Positions 11,518 to 22,543 of a stretch of 64,000 bases of DNA are shown here, piece by piece; position 1 is the stretch's first letter; each line of letters starts with the position of its first letter. Source of the stretch: Calocera cornea HHB12733 (Eukaryota; Basidiomycota; Dacrymycetes; Dacrymycetales; Dacrymycetaceae); contig KV423918.1 of the NCBI GenBank assembly GCA_001632435.1, forward strand, positions 310,001 to 374,000. The letters are read 5' to 3'. A program made the translations under genes and the position numbers. The notes below the pieces were generated by a model, which saw nothing but the letters and a program-made list of their open reading frames with translations, was not told where the DNA came from and did not search any database.

Positions 11518-12500
11518 ATGGGTGATACCACTGACATCCCCAACTTTACTCCTGCTCAGGAGCAGACTGCAGTTCCACAACCGGAACAGCACAAAACTCC
11601 ATTCTTGCAACTCCCAGTTGATGACAAGATCAACACTCTCCTCATCGAGATTGCAAGACTCCAAGGTCTTGCAGATGCTCAGGCATCTTGTGGCACAAAA
11701 GGACCAATTGTCACAACCCCTGACCCTTTCAATGGTACTTGTACCAAGGCCGCAACCTTTATTTGCCAAGTTGAGCTTTATGTGCAGTCTTGGTCCCATG
11801 AATTCCATACCAACAAAGATCACATCCTGTTCACCCTTTTGTACATGAAAGGAGGCATTGCTGGCCAATGGGCTGATTGATTTTTGAACAAAATTACTGC
11901 AAACTCTGGCACAATTGACATGAACTGGAAGGGATTTCTCAAAGACATTTGAAAGACCTTTTTGGACCCCAATCCTGGGCACACCGCCCGCCAAACTCTT
12001 GAGACTCTTCAACAAGGCGTAAGATCAGCTGATGAGTATATCATGGCCTTCAAGGAGTTAGCATCTCAGTCAGGATACAACAGTATTGCACTTATTGAGA
12101 AGTTTGAACATGGGCTCCACCAAAAGATTGTAGACAGGATCTACTCTCTACCAGACCAGCTCAAGACTCTTGAACAGTGGTACAAAGATGCCTCAAGATT
12201 TGACAATCAGTGGTGAATGCGCAAAGCACACCAAACTGGTGCCCCCGATACCAAGGCCCCAGTTTGATATGGCAATGTAAACCAAACCTTGCCAATCTCG
12301 CAAAGTTGCACGGCAGTCTTGAGTGTCTTGCAGCCAAAGGCTGATATCAACCCCGGAGTTCCAATGGATATTGACAACACTCGGCACAATCATACTCCGG
12401 TTCAATGGTACAACTGCCAGAAAATGGGGCACTTCAGCCGAGAGTGTCCCAAACCATCTTGGCGGATTCGCAGAATTGACTTGAGGATCTGCAAACCCTC
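11518..12500 (+). pseudogene. Ty3/gypsy gag remnant with CCHC zinc knuckle
   Basis: The frame starts with MGDTTDIPNF at 11518 and continues past TGA stops at about 11878, 11951 and 12214. It shows the retrotransposon gag core (TPDPFNGT, YMKGGIAGQWAD, FLDPNPGHTARQTLETLQQG, ADEYIMAFKELASQSGY) and a C-terminal zinc knuckle, WYNCQKMGHFSRECP, whose first Cys has been lost (Trp in its place). Replacing each TGA with Arg would restore homology, but the product as it stands is truncated. Confidence 0.75.
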
Positions 12501-12769
12501 ATTCAAGATGAGGTGACCAAGGCCAACACTGTGCCAAAGGCCAAATCACCCATCAAAATGAGCTTGAAGTCTGTCAAGAAGACAGATTTTGGAAGAGGTC
12601 AGCTGGAAGTAGCACAAACTGCCTGACTGATATACCCGGTAGTTTGAATAGGAAGAGTCCTGGTATTAGAATGCACTCTTTGAAAACTGAGATCATGAGA
12701 TTGCCCAAGATGTCTACCAAACTGTCAAAAGTGCAACCAACTCCACACAAGAACATCCGATACAGCAAG

Positions 12770-15640
12770 AGTCACCGTTGAGAACTCAAAATCAGCATCC
12801 ACCTCCAATCCTTGGACTCTGGAAAGAAGTTTGATATGCTTGCACTCCTTGATTCCGGTGCAACTGGCTTATTCCTTGATACAAACTTTGTTTGACACCA
12901 TGGATCAGCATGATAAAGCTGGGAAGGGCATCCCCAGTCTACAATATTGATGGCACACCCAATGAGGCAGGTGCAATCACAGAAGTTGCCAAAATGATTG
13001 TTTGATATGGTGAATACACTGAGAGGGCCATATTCCATGTCACCAGACTTGGCCAAAGAAATATTATCATAGGGTTGACATGGCTTTCAAAGCACAACCC
13101 CAAGATTGATTGGACGAAAGGGACAGTCTCGCTGACAACATGCCCCAGTGAGTGCGCATTGAAGATTTGAACTCTTTGAACTGCATGGAAACAGCAAAGG
13201 AGAACCCAAAAAGCCATGCCTCTCACTCTCGAGGATGGACAAGGAGACAAATTAGAAGGGGATGACCTCAATAACCCCCTTGAAACTGAAGATTGACTAT
13301 GGGTCCAGTGGATCGGATTCCAGGACCAGAATGTTCAAGCAACTGAGAGTGTTTCAGCATGTCTTGCTGCTGCGCAGGCACAAGGGCAAGACCAAATGCC
13401 AAATTTGAAGATATCGTGCCAATGGAGTACCATTCATTCTGAGAAGTGTCTTAAAAAAAATCTTTCAACCAACTTCTGGAGTCTTGACCTTGGGATCATG
13501 CAATTGAGCTGAAACTGGGCACAGAATTGCACAGCTCAAAGGTGTACCCCCTATCCCTCCCAGAACAGAAGCAACTGGACGACTTCCTGCGCGAGAACCT
13601 TGATACTGGTCAAATCCACCCTTTGAAATCCCCAATGGGTGCCCCGGTATCTTTGTAAAGAAGAAGGATGGCAGCCTCAGGCAGGCTTAGGACTATCGGA
13701 AATTGAATGAGATTACAATCAAGAACCGATATCTGATACCCCTGATATCGGACCTGATCAACAAACTGTGGAATGCACGGTATTTCACAAAACTCAATAT
13801 TCAATGGGGTTACAACAATATCAGGATCAAAGAGGGAGATGAGTGGAAGGCAGCATTCCGAACAAATCGCGGCCTGTTCGAACCTCTCATGATGTTTTTC
13901 GGCTTGGTCAACAGCCCCAGCCCCTTCCAGACCATGATGAATGATATCTTTTGTGAACTCATTGATCAAGGTCTTGTGGTTGTATACATGGACAATATCC
14001 TGATATTCACCAACAATATGGAATCCCATCACCAAGCTGTGCAAAAGGTGCTTGAGATCCTTTGAGAACACCACCTCTACCTGAAACTGGGAAAGTGCAA
14101 ATTCCACACCGAAAAGATCAAATACCTTGGACTGGTGATCCAAAAGGGGCATATTGAGATGGACCCAGTGAAGATTGCTGGAGTGGCAGACTGGCCGACA
14201 CCACAAAATGTCACCGTGATTCAAAGCTTTATCGGATTCTGCAATTTTTACTGGCAATTCATTTGAGACTTCTCCAAGATTGCACAACCTCTGCACAATC
14301 TCATGAAAAAGGACAAGCCAGGGCAATGGACCCATCTTGAGCAATCAGCATTTGATTGTCTCAAGTTTGCAATCACTTTGACACCAGTACTCATGCTTGC
14401 CCAAGATTCAAGGCCATTCCGACTAGAGGCCAACTCCTCTGACTATGCTACTGGAGCTGTCCTCTCCCAGCTTGGTAAGGATGAGAAGTGGCACCCAGTG
14501 GCATTCATGTTGAAAAGCCTCTCCAAAGTTGACCAAAATTACGAGATCCATGATAAGGAGCTTCTCACAATAATCCGAGCTCTTGAAGAGTGGAGACACT
14601 TTCTCAAAGGCACTCCCAAGAAGTTCAACATTATCACTGATCATTGAAATCTCAAGTACTTCTCAAAGTCTCAGAAGCTGACTCAAAGACAAGAACATGG
14701 TCCCTTGTGTTATCTTGGTTTGACTTCACCTTGGTGCACAGACCAGGGAAACAGAGTGGCAAGCCGGATGCCCTCTTGAGAAGGGCCAACCACCAGACGG
14801 GAAAACACAATAATGAGGATGTGACTCTCCTCAAACCCAAGATGTTCTCAATAGCTGCAAACCAAAGGGGCCACCTCTTACTGACAGGCCCAGAAGCCGA
14901 CATCCTCCACAAAATCCGTCAAAATCATGATATGGACAAACCTGTAGTGAAGGCAATCAAAGAACTGTGCAAAACATCAGTTTGCAGTGTTCAAAACTCC
15001 GAATGGGCCAAAGAACAGGGCCTTGTCCTGTATTGAGGGAAGGTGTATGTCCCTTGAGATGAAAAGCTGAGGACACGGAGTATTGAACTGCAACATGATA
15101 CTCACAGTGCTGGACATCCTGGAAGGTGGAACACTCTTGAACTGGTGTCTTGTAACTACTGGTGGCCTGAACTCAGCTGATTTGTTGCCTGGCATGTCAA
15201 AAGCTATGATCTGTGCAACTGAACCAAGACCTACCCCCAAACACCTCCTACCCCCAAACACCTCTTGGAAAGTTACTTCCAAACCAAATCCCAACCAAAA
15301 GATGGCAGATTGTGACAGTCAATCTCATCATGGGACTCCCACTCAGTGATGGGTGTGATTTGGTTTTTGTTGTGGTAGATCGGCTCACAAAATGTGCCCA
15401 CTTTGCACCCACCACCAAATTGGTCAGTTCCGAAGGTATTGCATGCCTCTTTTGAGATCATGTCTGGAAGAACCATGGCCTCCCACAGGAACAGGAAATC
15501 ATCAGTGATTGGGGCTTAGTATTCATCTTGGAGTTCATGCAAGAGTTGTACCGGCTTCTTGATATCAAAATATTGGCATCAACTGCCTATCAACCCCAGA
15601 CTGATGGCCAAACCAAAAGGGTCAACCGGGAGCCATGCCA
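12770..15640 (+). pseudogene. Ty3/gypsy pol remnant (protease, RT, RNase H, integrase)
   Basis: The protease motif LLDSGATGLF lies at about 12845. RT runs from about 13640 to 14180: DYRKLNEITIKNRY, FTKLNIQWGYNNIRI and VVYMDNILIF; two catalytic Asp residues read as Asn (TKLN and YMDN), each explainable by one G-to-A change. RNase H is at about 14330-14650 (FRLEANSSDYATGAVLSQ, NYEIHDKELLTIIRALEEWR). Integrase shows HDTHSAGHPG near 15090, SDWGLVF near 15510 and [16 protein letters not shown] near 15575, with the catalytic Glu read as Lys. Frameshifts occur after about 14650 and 15150. Homology ends abruptly near 15640, suggesting a deletion. Confidence 0.8.
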
Positions 15641-15811
15641 ACACCGGAAGGATTTGGACCGGAGCGAGCGGTCCCTATCATCCGGCCCAGGTCCTGCGCA
15701 ATTCATTATCAGTTGTTGTTGGTTCACAAATTGGTTCAATTCTCTCTCCCTTACAAGGCCATCCACAATGGACAATTGGCAGACCAGATGACTGAGAAGG
15801 CAAACTGTGAC

Positions 15812-15885
15812 ACCTAAGGGAATTGAACTTGTGACCTTCAGATAACGCAGCACCAAGGCTGGTAATTTTTGACCAATAGGCCAAA
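15812..15885 (-). other. tRNA-like or SINE-like sequence
   Basis: On the minus strand the segment reads like a degraded tRNA: a TGGTCAAAAATTACCAG stretch resembling a D-arm/A box, a TATCTGAAGGTCAC middle part and GTTCAATTCC, a good B box. Stems do not pair well enough to call a functional tRNA and no anticodon can be assigned. It lies just inside the 3' end of the Ty3 remnant. It could be a tRNA-derived SINE head or a tRNA pseudogene. Confidence 0.3.
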
Positions 15886-15963
15886 AGAGCAACCAGATTG
15901 CCTATACTGCTATCCTCTCACCATATACCTTCCTCAGTGAGCATGTTCTTAGTGGGGGAGGGT

Positions 15964-16250
15964 GTAAGACTCCTATGCCTGCTTACCACTATTTTCCCTT
16001 CCTCCTGTACTATCCCTATATTATTTCTCTATCCTCCTGCCCCTCTCCATTCCTCTTGATGATGCTCCACCCCTTTTGGGTCACGTGACCTGGAGTCACG
16101 TGACCTACAGCCTTATCTCTTGCTGCATCTCCCTCACATCTTCCCCATACTTTTCCTTTGTCTGCCTTCATCTCTTGTACTGTATCTCAGACCTCTGGCA
16201 ATACAGAACTGTCTTAACAGTACTTTGGAGTGCTACCAGCAGCAGGATCA
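15964..16250 (+). repeat. Candidate 3' LTR of the Ty3 element
   Basis: It begins with TGTAAGACTCC directly after the polypurine tract, the standard geometry of an LTR start. It continues as a pyrimidine-rich stretch with two close copies of TCACGTGACCT (about 16080-16110), which could be transcription-factor sites of an LTR promoter. The right end is arbitrary because no second LTR was found for comparison. Confidence 0.35.
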
Positions 16251-16744
16251 GTGAGAATTTCAGCCAAGGCCCTTTCAGTTTAGTGTATGAAAAAGCTATG
16301 TGCAAGAGGGATTCTGCTGGAGAGGCCCCATATTGGAAGTAGGATCAACCCTGGTTCTTACCCTGCAAATGATTGGCATATTTCCACAACCAGCCTGATC
16401 CAGCAGGATCACTCTTGCACACAGCTTGTTCATGGACCAAATAAGAGCCTTGCATGCTGTAGTGGACAGATTGTCCTTATTGCATGGGATATTGGCCTTA
16501 GAGGGCAAGACTGGACATTTGTGGCAGTGCAAGCATAGAGTGAGCACTACAGTCTAGATTGAAGTGAACAGAATAACTTAAAATGGAGACTGAGGCATAT
16601 TTCCCCCTGTGCTCCTTGCTCTTTTCTGGGATGCACTGGGCATTGTGGTGACAGAGAAATTACATGTATGAAGCAGCAAGTATGTGTGGCGGTGCGGATG
16701 TCCTGCTCCCTGATGGACCATGTTATGCAAGGTCCTGTACCATG
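16250..16744. other. CpG-poor spacer before the satellite array
   Basis: No gene or clear repeat unit is visible. The text is CpG-poor like its neighbours. A short inverted match exists between GCTATGTGCAAGAGGGATTCTG near 16300 and CAGGATCACTCTTGCACACAGC near 16400, possibly a small hairpin. Confidence 0.4.
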
Positions 16745-19140
16745 CAGTACTGGAGCTTGGAGATCATTAATGGGATGATGTTGATGTGTGAGGACCAGCA
16801 GAACCCCCAGCGGAGCTGCCATGAGGGAGCAGGAGCCAAAGTTTGTTTGGACTCAAATCTGTTCCATTGCAACTTTTGGTCAGCTCTCTGCCAGGGATGA
16901 TGCCCTGGGGCAGCCCTGAGTAGAGATCATCAATAGTACCCTAACCCTCTATGAAAACCAACAGAACTACCAGGGGAGCTGTCCTGAGGGAGCAGGAGCA
17001 AAAGTTTGTTTGAATTGGGTCTGATCAAGTGCAACTCTGATTACATCTCTTCCAGGAATGATGAGCTGGAGTAGCCCTCATCACATGTCATCAACAGCAC
17101 CCTAATTCTCCATAGGAACAAGTGGGACCTTCAGAAGGACTGTCCTGAGTGAGCAGGAATGAAAGTATGGTTGGATTCAATCTGTTTGTTTTGCAACCTT
17201 TTGTCACATCTCTCCCAGAGGTGACATGCTAGCCCATCTTGGGTTGTACAACATCAATAGTACCATAATCCTTCATGGAAAACAGCTGGAGGCCCAGGGA
17301 AGGCTTCCTCATGGAGGGAGAGCAAAAGGTTTGTTTGGACTCCATTTGTCCTATTGCAGCTTTTGGTCACATCTCTTGCAGAGAGGAAGCCCTAGCCAGG
17401 GCCCTGTTGGGGGTCATGAATGGGATGTAGCTGATGTATGGGAACAAGCCAGACCTGACAGAAGCTCATATGGTGGAACTGTAGGCAAAAGTTGCTTTGG
17501 ATGATTTGGCTCATCTGCAATTTTTGCTCATATCTCTCCCAGGGTCGGTGCCCTGGAGTGGCTGGGATTGAAGATCATCAATGGGATGTAGCCCATCTGT
17601 GGGAGCAAGCCAGACCTGCACTAGGGACCATGTGTTGGAGCAGCAGCCAAGAGTTGATTAGGCTCAATTGGACCAAGTTCAACTTTTAGTCATATCTCTT
17701 CCAGGAAGCTTCCTGTAGAGATATCACTGTTGCACATCCTCAAAAGGATGTTGTTCATGGGTGGAAATGAACCAGACCTTCTGGGCAGCTGTCCTCAAAG
17801 AGCAGGAACAACAGTTTGTTTGGGCTCCATCTGTTTTGTTACAACTTTTGGTTATAACTCTCCAATGAGTGAAGCCCTGGAGAGGTGCTGGTTGTATATT
17901 CTCAATACCCTGTAGACAATGTGTGAGAACCCACAGGAGCTTCGGGTGAGTCTTGGTGGCAGAGAGACAGCTAAAAGTTGCTTTGGTTGAATTGGATCAA
18001 ATCCAAATTTTGGTCATATCACCTCCAGGAAGCTATCCCTGTAGGTTCCCCTGATTCACATTATCAATAGGATGTTAGTCATTGGTGGGAACCAGCAGGA
18101 GCTTCAGGGAAGCCTTGGTGGTGGAGAAACAGCCCAAAGTTGCTTTGGCTCAATTGGATCAACTGCAATTTTTGTTGATATCTCTGCCAGTGTCTTAGTG
18201 CTGGTAAGCCTGTGGATACACATCATCAATAGCACCCTTGTTCTGCATGGAAGCCAGCAGAACCCACAGGGGAGCTTCAGTGGTAGAGGAACAGCCAAAA
18301 AAGATGCTTTGATTCAATTGCATCATGTGTAAACTTTAGTCACATTTCTCCCAGGGAGTAAGCCTTGCAGGACCCCTTTGAGGCACCACATCAATGGGCC
18401 GTAGTTGATGTGTGAGAACAAGGTGGACCCTTAGGGGAACTTATATTGGGGGAGTAGCAGCCAAAAGTTGCTTTGGCTCAATTGGATTGAGTGCAATTTT
18501 TGGCAATATCTCTGCCAGTATGCCAGCCCTGGCAAGCTTGGTGATACACATCATCAATAGCACACTTTTTTTGTGTGGAAACCAGTGGGACCATCAGAGG
18601 AGCTCATATGGTTGAGCAACATCCAAAAGTTGTGTTGGTTCAATTGCATCCAGGGGAGCTTTTGGTCATATCTTGCCAAGCCACTGTCCCCTGGAGAAGT
18701 CCCTGTTACAAATCATGAATAGTATGTTGGTAGTTGCTGCAAGCAAGCAGGGATTACAGGGAACCCTCTCTAATGTCTAGAGGAGAGAGAGCCAGAAGTT
18801 GCTTTGGCATGCTATGCACAACTGCAACTTGTGGTCATTGCTCTCAGACAGCCTCCCCTGGGGACCCCTCAATCACACACCCTCAACATCTTCCTAACAC
18901 TTGATTGGAACAAGCAGGACCCCCCCTGAGAGAGCTTGCATGGAGGAGGGAGAGTGAGAAAATTGATTTGGCACATTCTGTGCAGGTGTGCAAGCTTTTT
19001 GGTCATATGTCTCCCATGCCACACATCCCCTGGAGGCCTGCCTGCTGTAGATGCTTAATAACATCCCAATTCTTGCCGTCAGGAAGCGGGGCTGGCACAG
19101 GTGCTTGCCTTGGTGCACTTGTCTGAGGTAGTCAAGCAAT
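16745..19140 (+). repeat. Tandem array of about 162-bp units, roughly 14 copies
   Basis: A landmark like GCAAAAGTTTGTTTGGACTC, followed by TTGCAACTTTTGGTCATATCTCTCCCAG-type text, recurs at about 16836, 16998, 17160, 17322, 17487, 17645, 17809, 17971, 18133, 18295, 18461, 18621, 18790 and 18955. Steps are 158-169 bp and most often exactly 162. Other shared words in each unit are ATCATCAATAGCACC, GGGGAGCT and CAAGCAGGACC. Units are diverged (perhaps 60-75 percent identical by eye) and almost free of CpG. No protein frame is conserved across units. It behaves like an old satellite whose unit is close to nucleosome length. Confidence 0.85.
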
Positions 19141-19366
19141 ATGCAGTCTTCGTTGTTCTTGGAATCTGAAGAGAGATGCCTGCTCTACTCACGCTCCGTA
19201 GCATCCGCTTGTTCTCTTGACTATGGGAGATGACGGATGATGGGATTCAGTTTTTGCAGTGCTATATAATGATAAGTGTCATGTCGTGAGCGCATGGCCC
19301 GCGATTGGAAGACTACCGAGTTTCGTGATAGTTATTCCGCGCTCTGCAGTAAAGAACCGGGGAACA

Positions 19367-19708
19367 GAAGTAGACCCTAGAAAGTGGAAACAACACTTCA
19401 TAGAGGAAGGAAAATGAAAGCGGAAGCAGACAGAGAGACGGAAGCAACTGGGCAGATGAAAGGAAATCTTTCCACGGAAGCATATCCTAGTGCGGACGCA
19501 AACCTACCCACGGAAACAAATGAAGAGACAGAGACAAATCGGTGATCGGAAGCAAATGCGTAGGCGGACGCAAATGGTCACGCGGAAACAAATGATTGTG
19601 CGGAAGCAAAGCTATGAGCGGAAGCAAATGTACACGCGGAGGCAAATGCATACGCGGAGGCAGACACACAACCGGAAACAGATTGATAGACGGAAGTAAG
19701 TCCACAGG
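19367..19708 (+). repeat. Regular 18-bp minisatellite CGGAAGCAAATGNNNNNG
   Basis: CGGAAGC or a near variant starts at 19421, 19439, 19475, 19493, 19511, 19547, 19565, 19583, 19601, 19619, 19637, 19655, 19673 and 19691, i.e. a strict 18-bp register with only a few degenerate units (19385, 19403, 19457, 19529). About 18-19 units are recognisable. Because 18 is a multiple of three, one frame stays open as a hexapeptide repeat rich in RKQM, but it has no start context or homology and is not called a gene. Confidence 0.85.
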
Positions 19709-19853
19709 GCAAAGGAACCGTGCTGTAGCGGCTGCACAAAGCGCGGTCGATCAATGTCCTTCGTTGAATGGATCAAGCAAACTGGAACTCATATTGAGAG
19801 AACACATGACAGTAATCTGCGTTTCCAGTATGTTTCGGACTATAGTAGTATCC

Positions 19854-22543
19854 TCAGCCCCGTTTGTTCTTACGCAGTCGTTGCTGCTTTTCTCGCAGCG
19901 AAGCCCGTTTCTTTCCGCGGACTGCTTGACTGGACAAAATCATCATGATGGGCTTGTTCCGGGCTTTCTGCCGATTTGTCGTGCTGCTGGGGACCTCCTT
20001 TGACTTCTTGCCTTTCTTCGATCCAAACTTCTCGCGGCCTTCTCGTCCTTCTTGAATTGAGGCCATACGCTCCTCGTAGTCTGCTTTTGCTCGCTTCCGA
20101 GGACCCATGATGTCGGCCTCACTGAGGCCGGTCCCAGGTTCGGATTCCACATGACCAATTGCAGAAGGTTTCCTTTTTGTGCCTCGGCTACCTTTGGTCA
20201 TGTCGGAGGCAGATCTTTCTGATTTCAGTTTGTTTAGTAATGCGAAATCGGCAGGAGTGAGGATCTAGGCAGGGAATAAACACGTGGAACGGACCAGAAA
20301 TCCAGAAGCCCACCTTCGTGGTCGCTAGATTCTCTGTGGTTTGCTTCGGCGCGGTGTCTGTGCCTGTTCGGGCAGGCATCCCAGCGTCCATCGTTTCGTC
20401 CTCACTATCGCTGATAACAATATCTGCGTCGTCCTCCGAGCTCACGGCGATCCAGTCACTGGAAGACGTATCCGTATCTGACTCTACGTCCCAGCCTTCC
20501 CATTCGTCTCGCTCTTCTCCGACAAGTGACTGCTCATCCTGAGCTTGGAGCAGCTGAGATCGTCGGTCAGTGTGCTTTCGCAGGAACGCAATGAACACGA
20601 GCCGACCTCTAAGCCATCGATGCCCTCGGCAGGCTTTGGCGCATGTCCATACGGCAGTGGCGTGACAGAGCTATCAGCCATGCTTGCTACCTTGCCCTGA
20701 AGCAAATATCAGTCTCAATCATTGATCAGATGTGCGTAAGAAAAGTTACTCTTTCACGCCGCTTCAGCAGGCCTGGATTAACCTCTCTGTATAGCTGGAG
20801 AAGGCCCCTGGCAGCCACCATCACTCCCTTGTCGCGGCTCTTCCTGTACTCCACAAGGTCACCAAGTAGATCATCTTCCATACTCCAAGGCTGCCTTTTG
20901 CAAACCTCTCGTATTGCGTTCAAACCTGCCGCAATGACTTCGGGACCGACTCCAGGATGTATGAATTCTTGTGCGATTTTTCGTATGACGGGTAAGAGCA
21001 CATCAGGCGGCGTCAGCTCATGCACGGATTGTGCTAATGAGACCAGGATGACAGTCACCCTCAGCTGGTGATAAGTCAAGTACCTGAGATATTAGTTAGA
21101 GCTCAAACGATTTTGCTATACGAAAGCATAGCTTACTTGATTATATATCCGTAGAAAGCCAATACACAGAGCTTATGGTAGCCCATGATGCGGCTCAATA
21201 GCTGCATGATCAGGACTTTGTGGTCCAGCGACAGTCGCTTGTCTAACGCGTTGCAGTGAGCAGGGCAGACACAAGCATGAGACGAGCATTACCATATCGC
21301 TGCAAGTGGTCGTATAACTTCTCTGCAAATGTTTGAGGATCTCGAATGAGCTGCACAGCGCTAAAATTGGCGTTTGATTTGTCATCAGTCTTGGATTTGA
21401 TCTGCATCTGGAGTCAGAAAGGCTGTATTCATTGGAGAGCTCGTCAGTCTCACCTTTTTCTTCACAACCTTCATTGCTTTCGCTATTTTGCGATCATCGC
21501 CCCGTGTCTTCTTCTTAACGAGCCTCTGATGTTTCAATTGCTTGATATCTGGGCCCTGCTCGACACGTCAGGGAGGAAAGAGCAGGCGAGAGTTCGGGCA
21601 CACCTCGTCCTCCTCGCCGCTGGAATCTACCTCATCCTCCTCGCTTCCAAGGAAGAAGTAGTAGGCCGCCTTCTGGACTTTCGTGGATGGATGGATACAC
21701 CCCAATGCTACGATAGACACTGTCTTTTCGTCGTTCCTGGGGAAAGTCAGATGGCAGACCGTAGATTTAAGCAGCGTATGCTTACCAGACGCCTTTCTTC
21801 CACAGTTCTTTCGCAAGCGCGATGGCCCACATAGCTTCGTCCATCGCCTGTCGCGAAGCGTCTTCTGGTCGTTCCCTAAGCTTGCCCTTGTCCCCAATCA
21901 TCTCTGATCCCATCCCCCTTTCAAGCATGCCAAACAGCATGGCCTGTACGGCTCTGTTGAGTTTGTGGTTGCGACTACGTTGGTTTGCGGTTCGGATATC
22001 GAGGAGGATAGTACGTCGTATGAAACTTCGAAGCGGCGTCGATGTCGTTTTGGCGAGGAGAGGAAACAGCGTCTGCAAGAGCCTGCTCATGACGGATCAG
22101 AGAAGGGATAGTACAAAAGAGGCAGTTACAGACTCGATAGAGCTAATGACCGCTTTGTTTCGAAGCATGACCAAGTTTTGAACCAGAGTCTTGCGCGTGT
22201 CTGGGGCGAGAGTCGAGAAGCTGCGCAGCAAGAGCGAAGCTATCTGGGAAGGAAACTCCACTGTTTCATCAGGGTAACACTGTGCAACCTGGATAATCGG
22301 AAAGTGAATACGAGACCGCTCAGATTAGCGGATACGCACCTGCGCGATGAAGTTGACTAGTTCCCTAAACTTTTCAGCGTGTTCATCTGGCCTTTGCTCA
22401 AAAATGAGCATGACGCTTTGGTAATGATTCCATTGCTGTAGAAATTCATCTCTATAGCCGGCCGGATCTCTCTTGATAAGATTCTGAATCTGAGGGAGGT
22501 TGGCGGCCAATAATGCACCGCGAGTTGAGTGCCCTTTGGTCAT
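19854..22543 (-). CDS. SDA1: SDA1 homologue, 60S ribosomal subunit biogenesis
   Basis: Eleven exons: 22340-22543, 22134-22288, 22082-21786, 21736-21604, 21555-21454, 21401-21293, 21242-21137, 21083-20750, 20696-20607, 20553-20314 and 20264-19854 (minus strand), 726 residues against about 770 in yeast. SDA1 is a nuclear protein needed for 60S maturation and export; yeast mutants also lose actin organisation and G1 progression. Signatures: LPQIQNLIKRDPAGYRDEFLQQW, VAQCYPDETVEFPSQ, SIELLQTLFPLLAK, the acidic loop GSEEDEVDSSGEEDE, MQLLSRIMGYHKLCVL, FIHPGVGPEVI-AAGLNAIREVC, SRDKGVMVAARGLLQLYREVNP, acidic DEWEGWDVESDTDTSSSDW, ILTPADFALL and the basic C-terminus RGKKRASLREKQQRLRKNK. Introns are 45-58 bp. 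The start ATG at 22543 gives the conserved N-terminus. Confidence 0.95.

Larger units (their letters stand above)
11518..15963 (+). mobile_element. Degenerate Ty3/gypsy LTR retrotransposon (internal region)
   Basis: Reading across many stops, the order is gag, protease, reverse transcriptase, RNase H, integrase, which is the Ty3/gypsy (Metaviridae) order. Nearly all in-frame stops are TGA where the family has CGA (Arg), and many Arg or Asp/Glu codons are changed by G-to-A, so the element looks mutated by C-to-T on both strands at CpG. A purine-rich GTGGGGGAGGG at about 15953-15963, followed by TGTAAGAC, looks like a polypurine tract and the start of a 3' LTR. No matching 5' LTR was found. The element is non-functional. 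Confidence 0.85.

Noticed and set aside
19490..19705. RKQM hexapeptide-repeat reading frame
   Set aside because: It follows solely from the 18-bp DNA repeat; no start context, introns or homology, and the other strand is open too.
19367..19708. CRISPR-like array
   Set aside because: Units are 18 bp with a 9-10-bp conserved half, not 25-35-bp repeats with unique 30-40-bp spacers, and the genome is eukaryotic.
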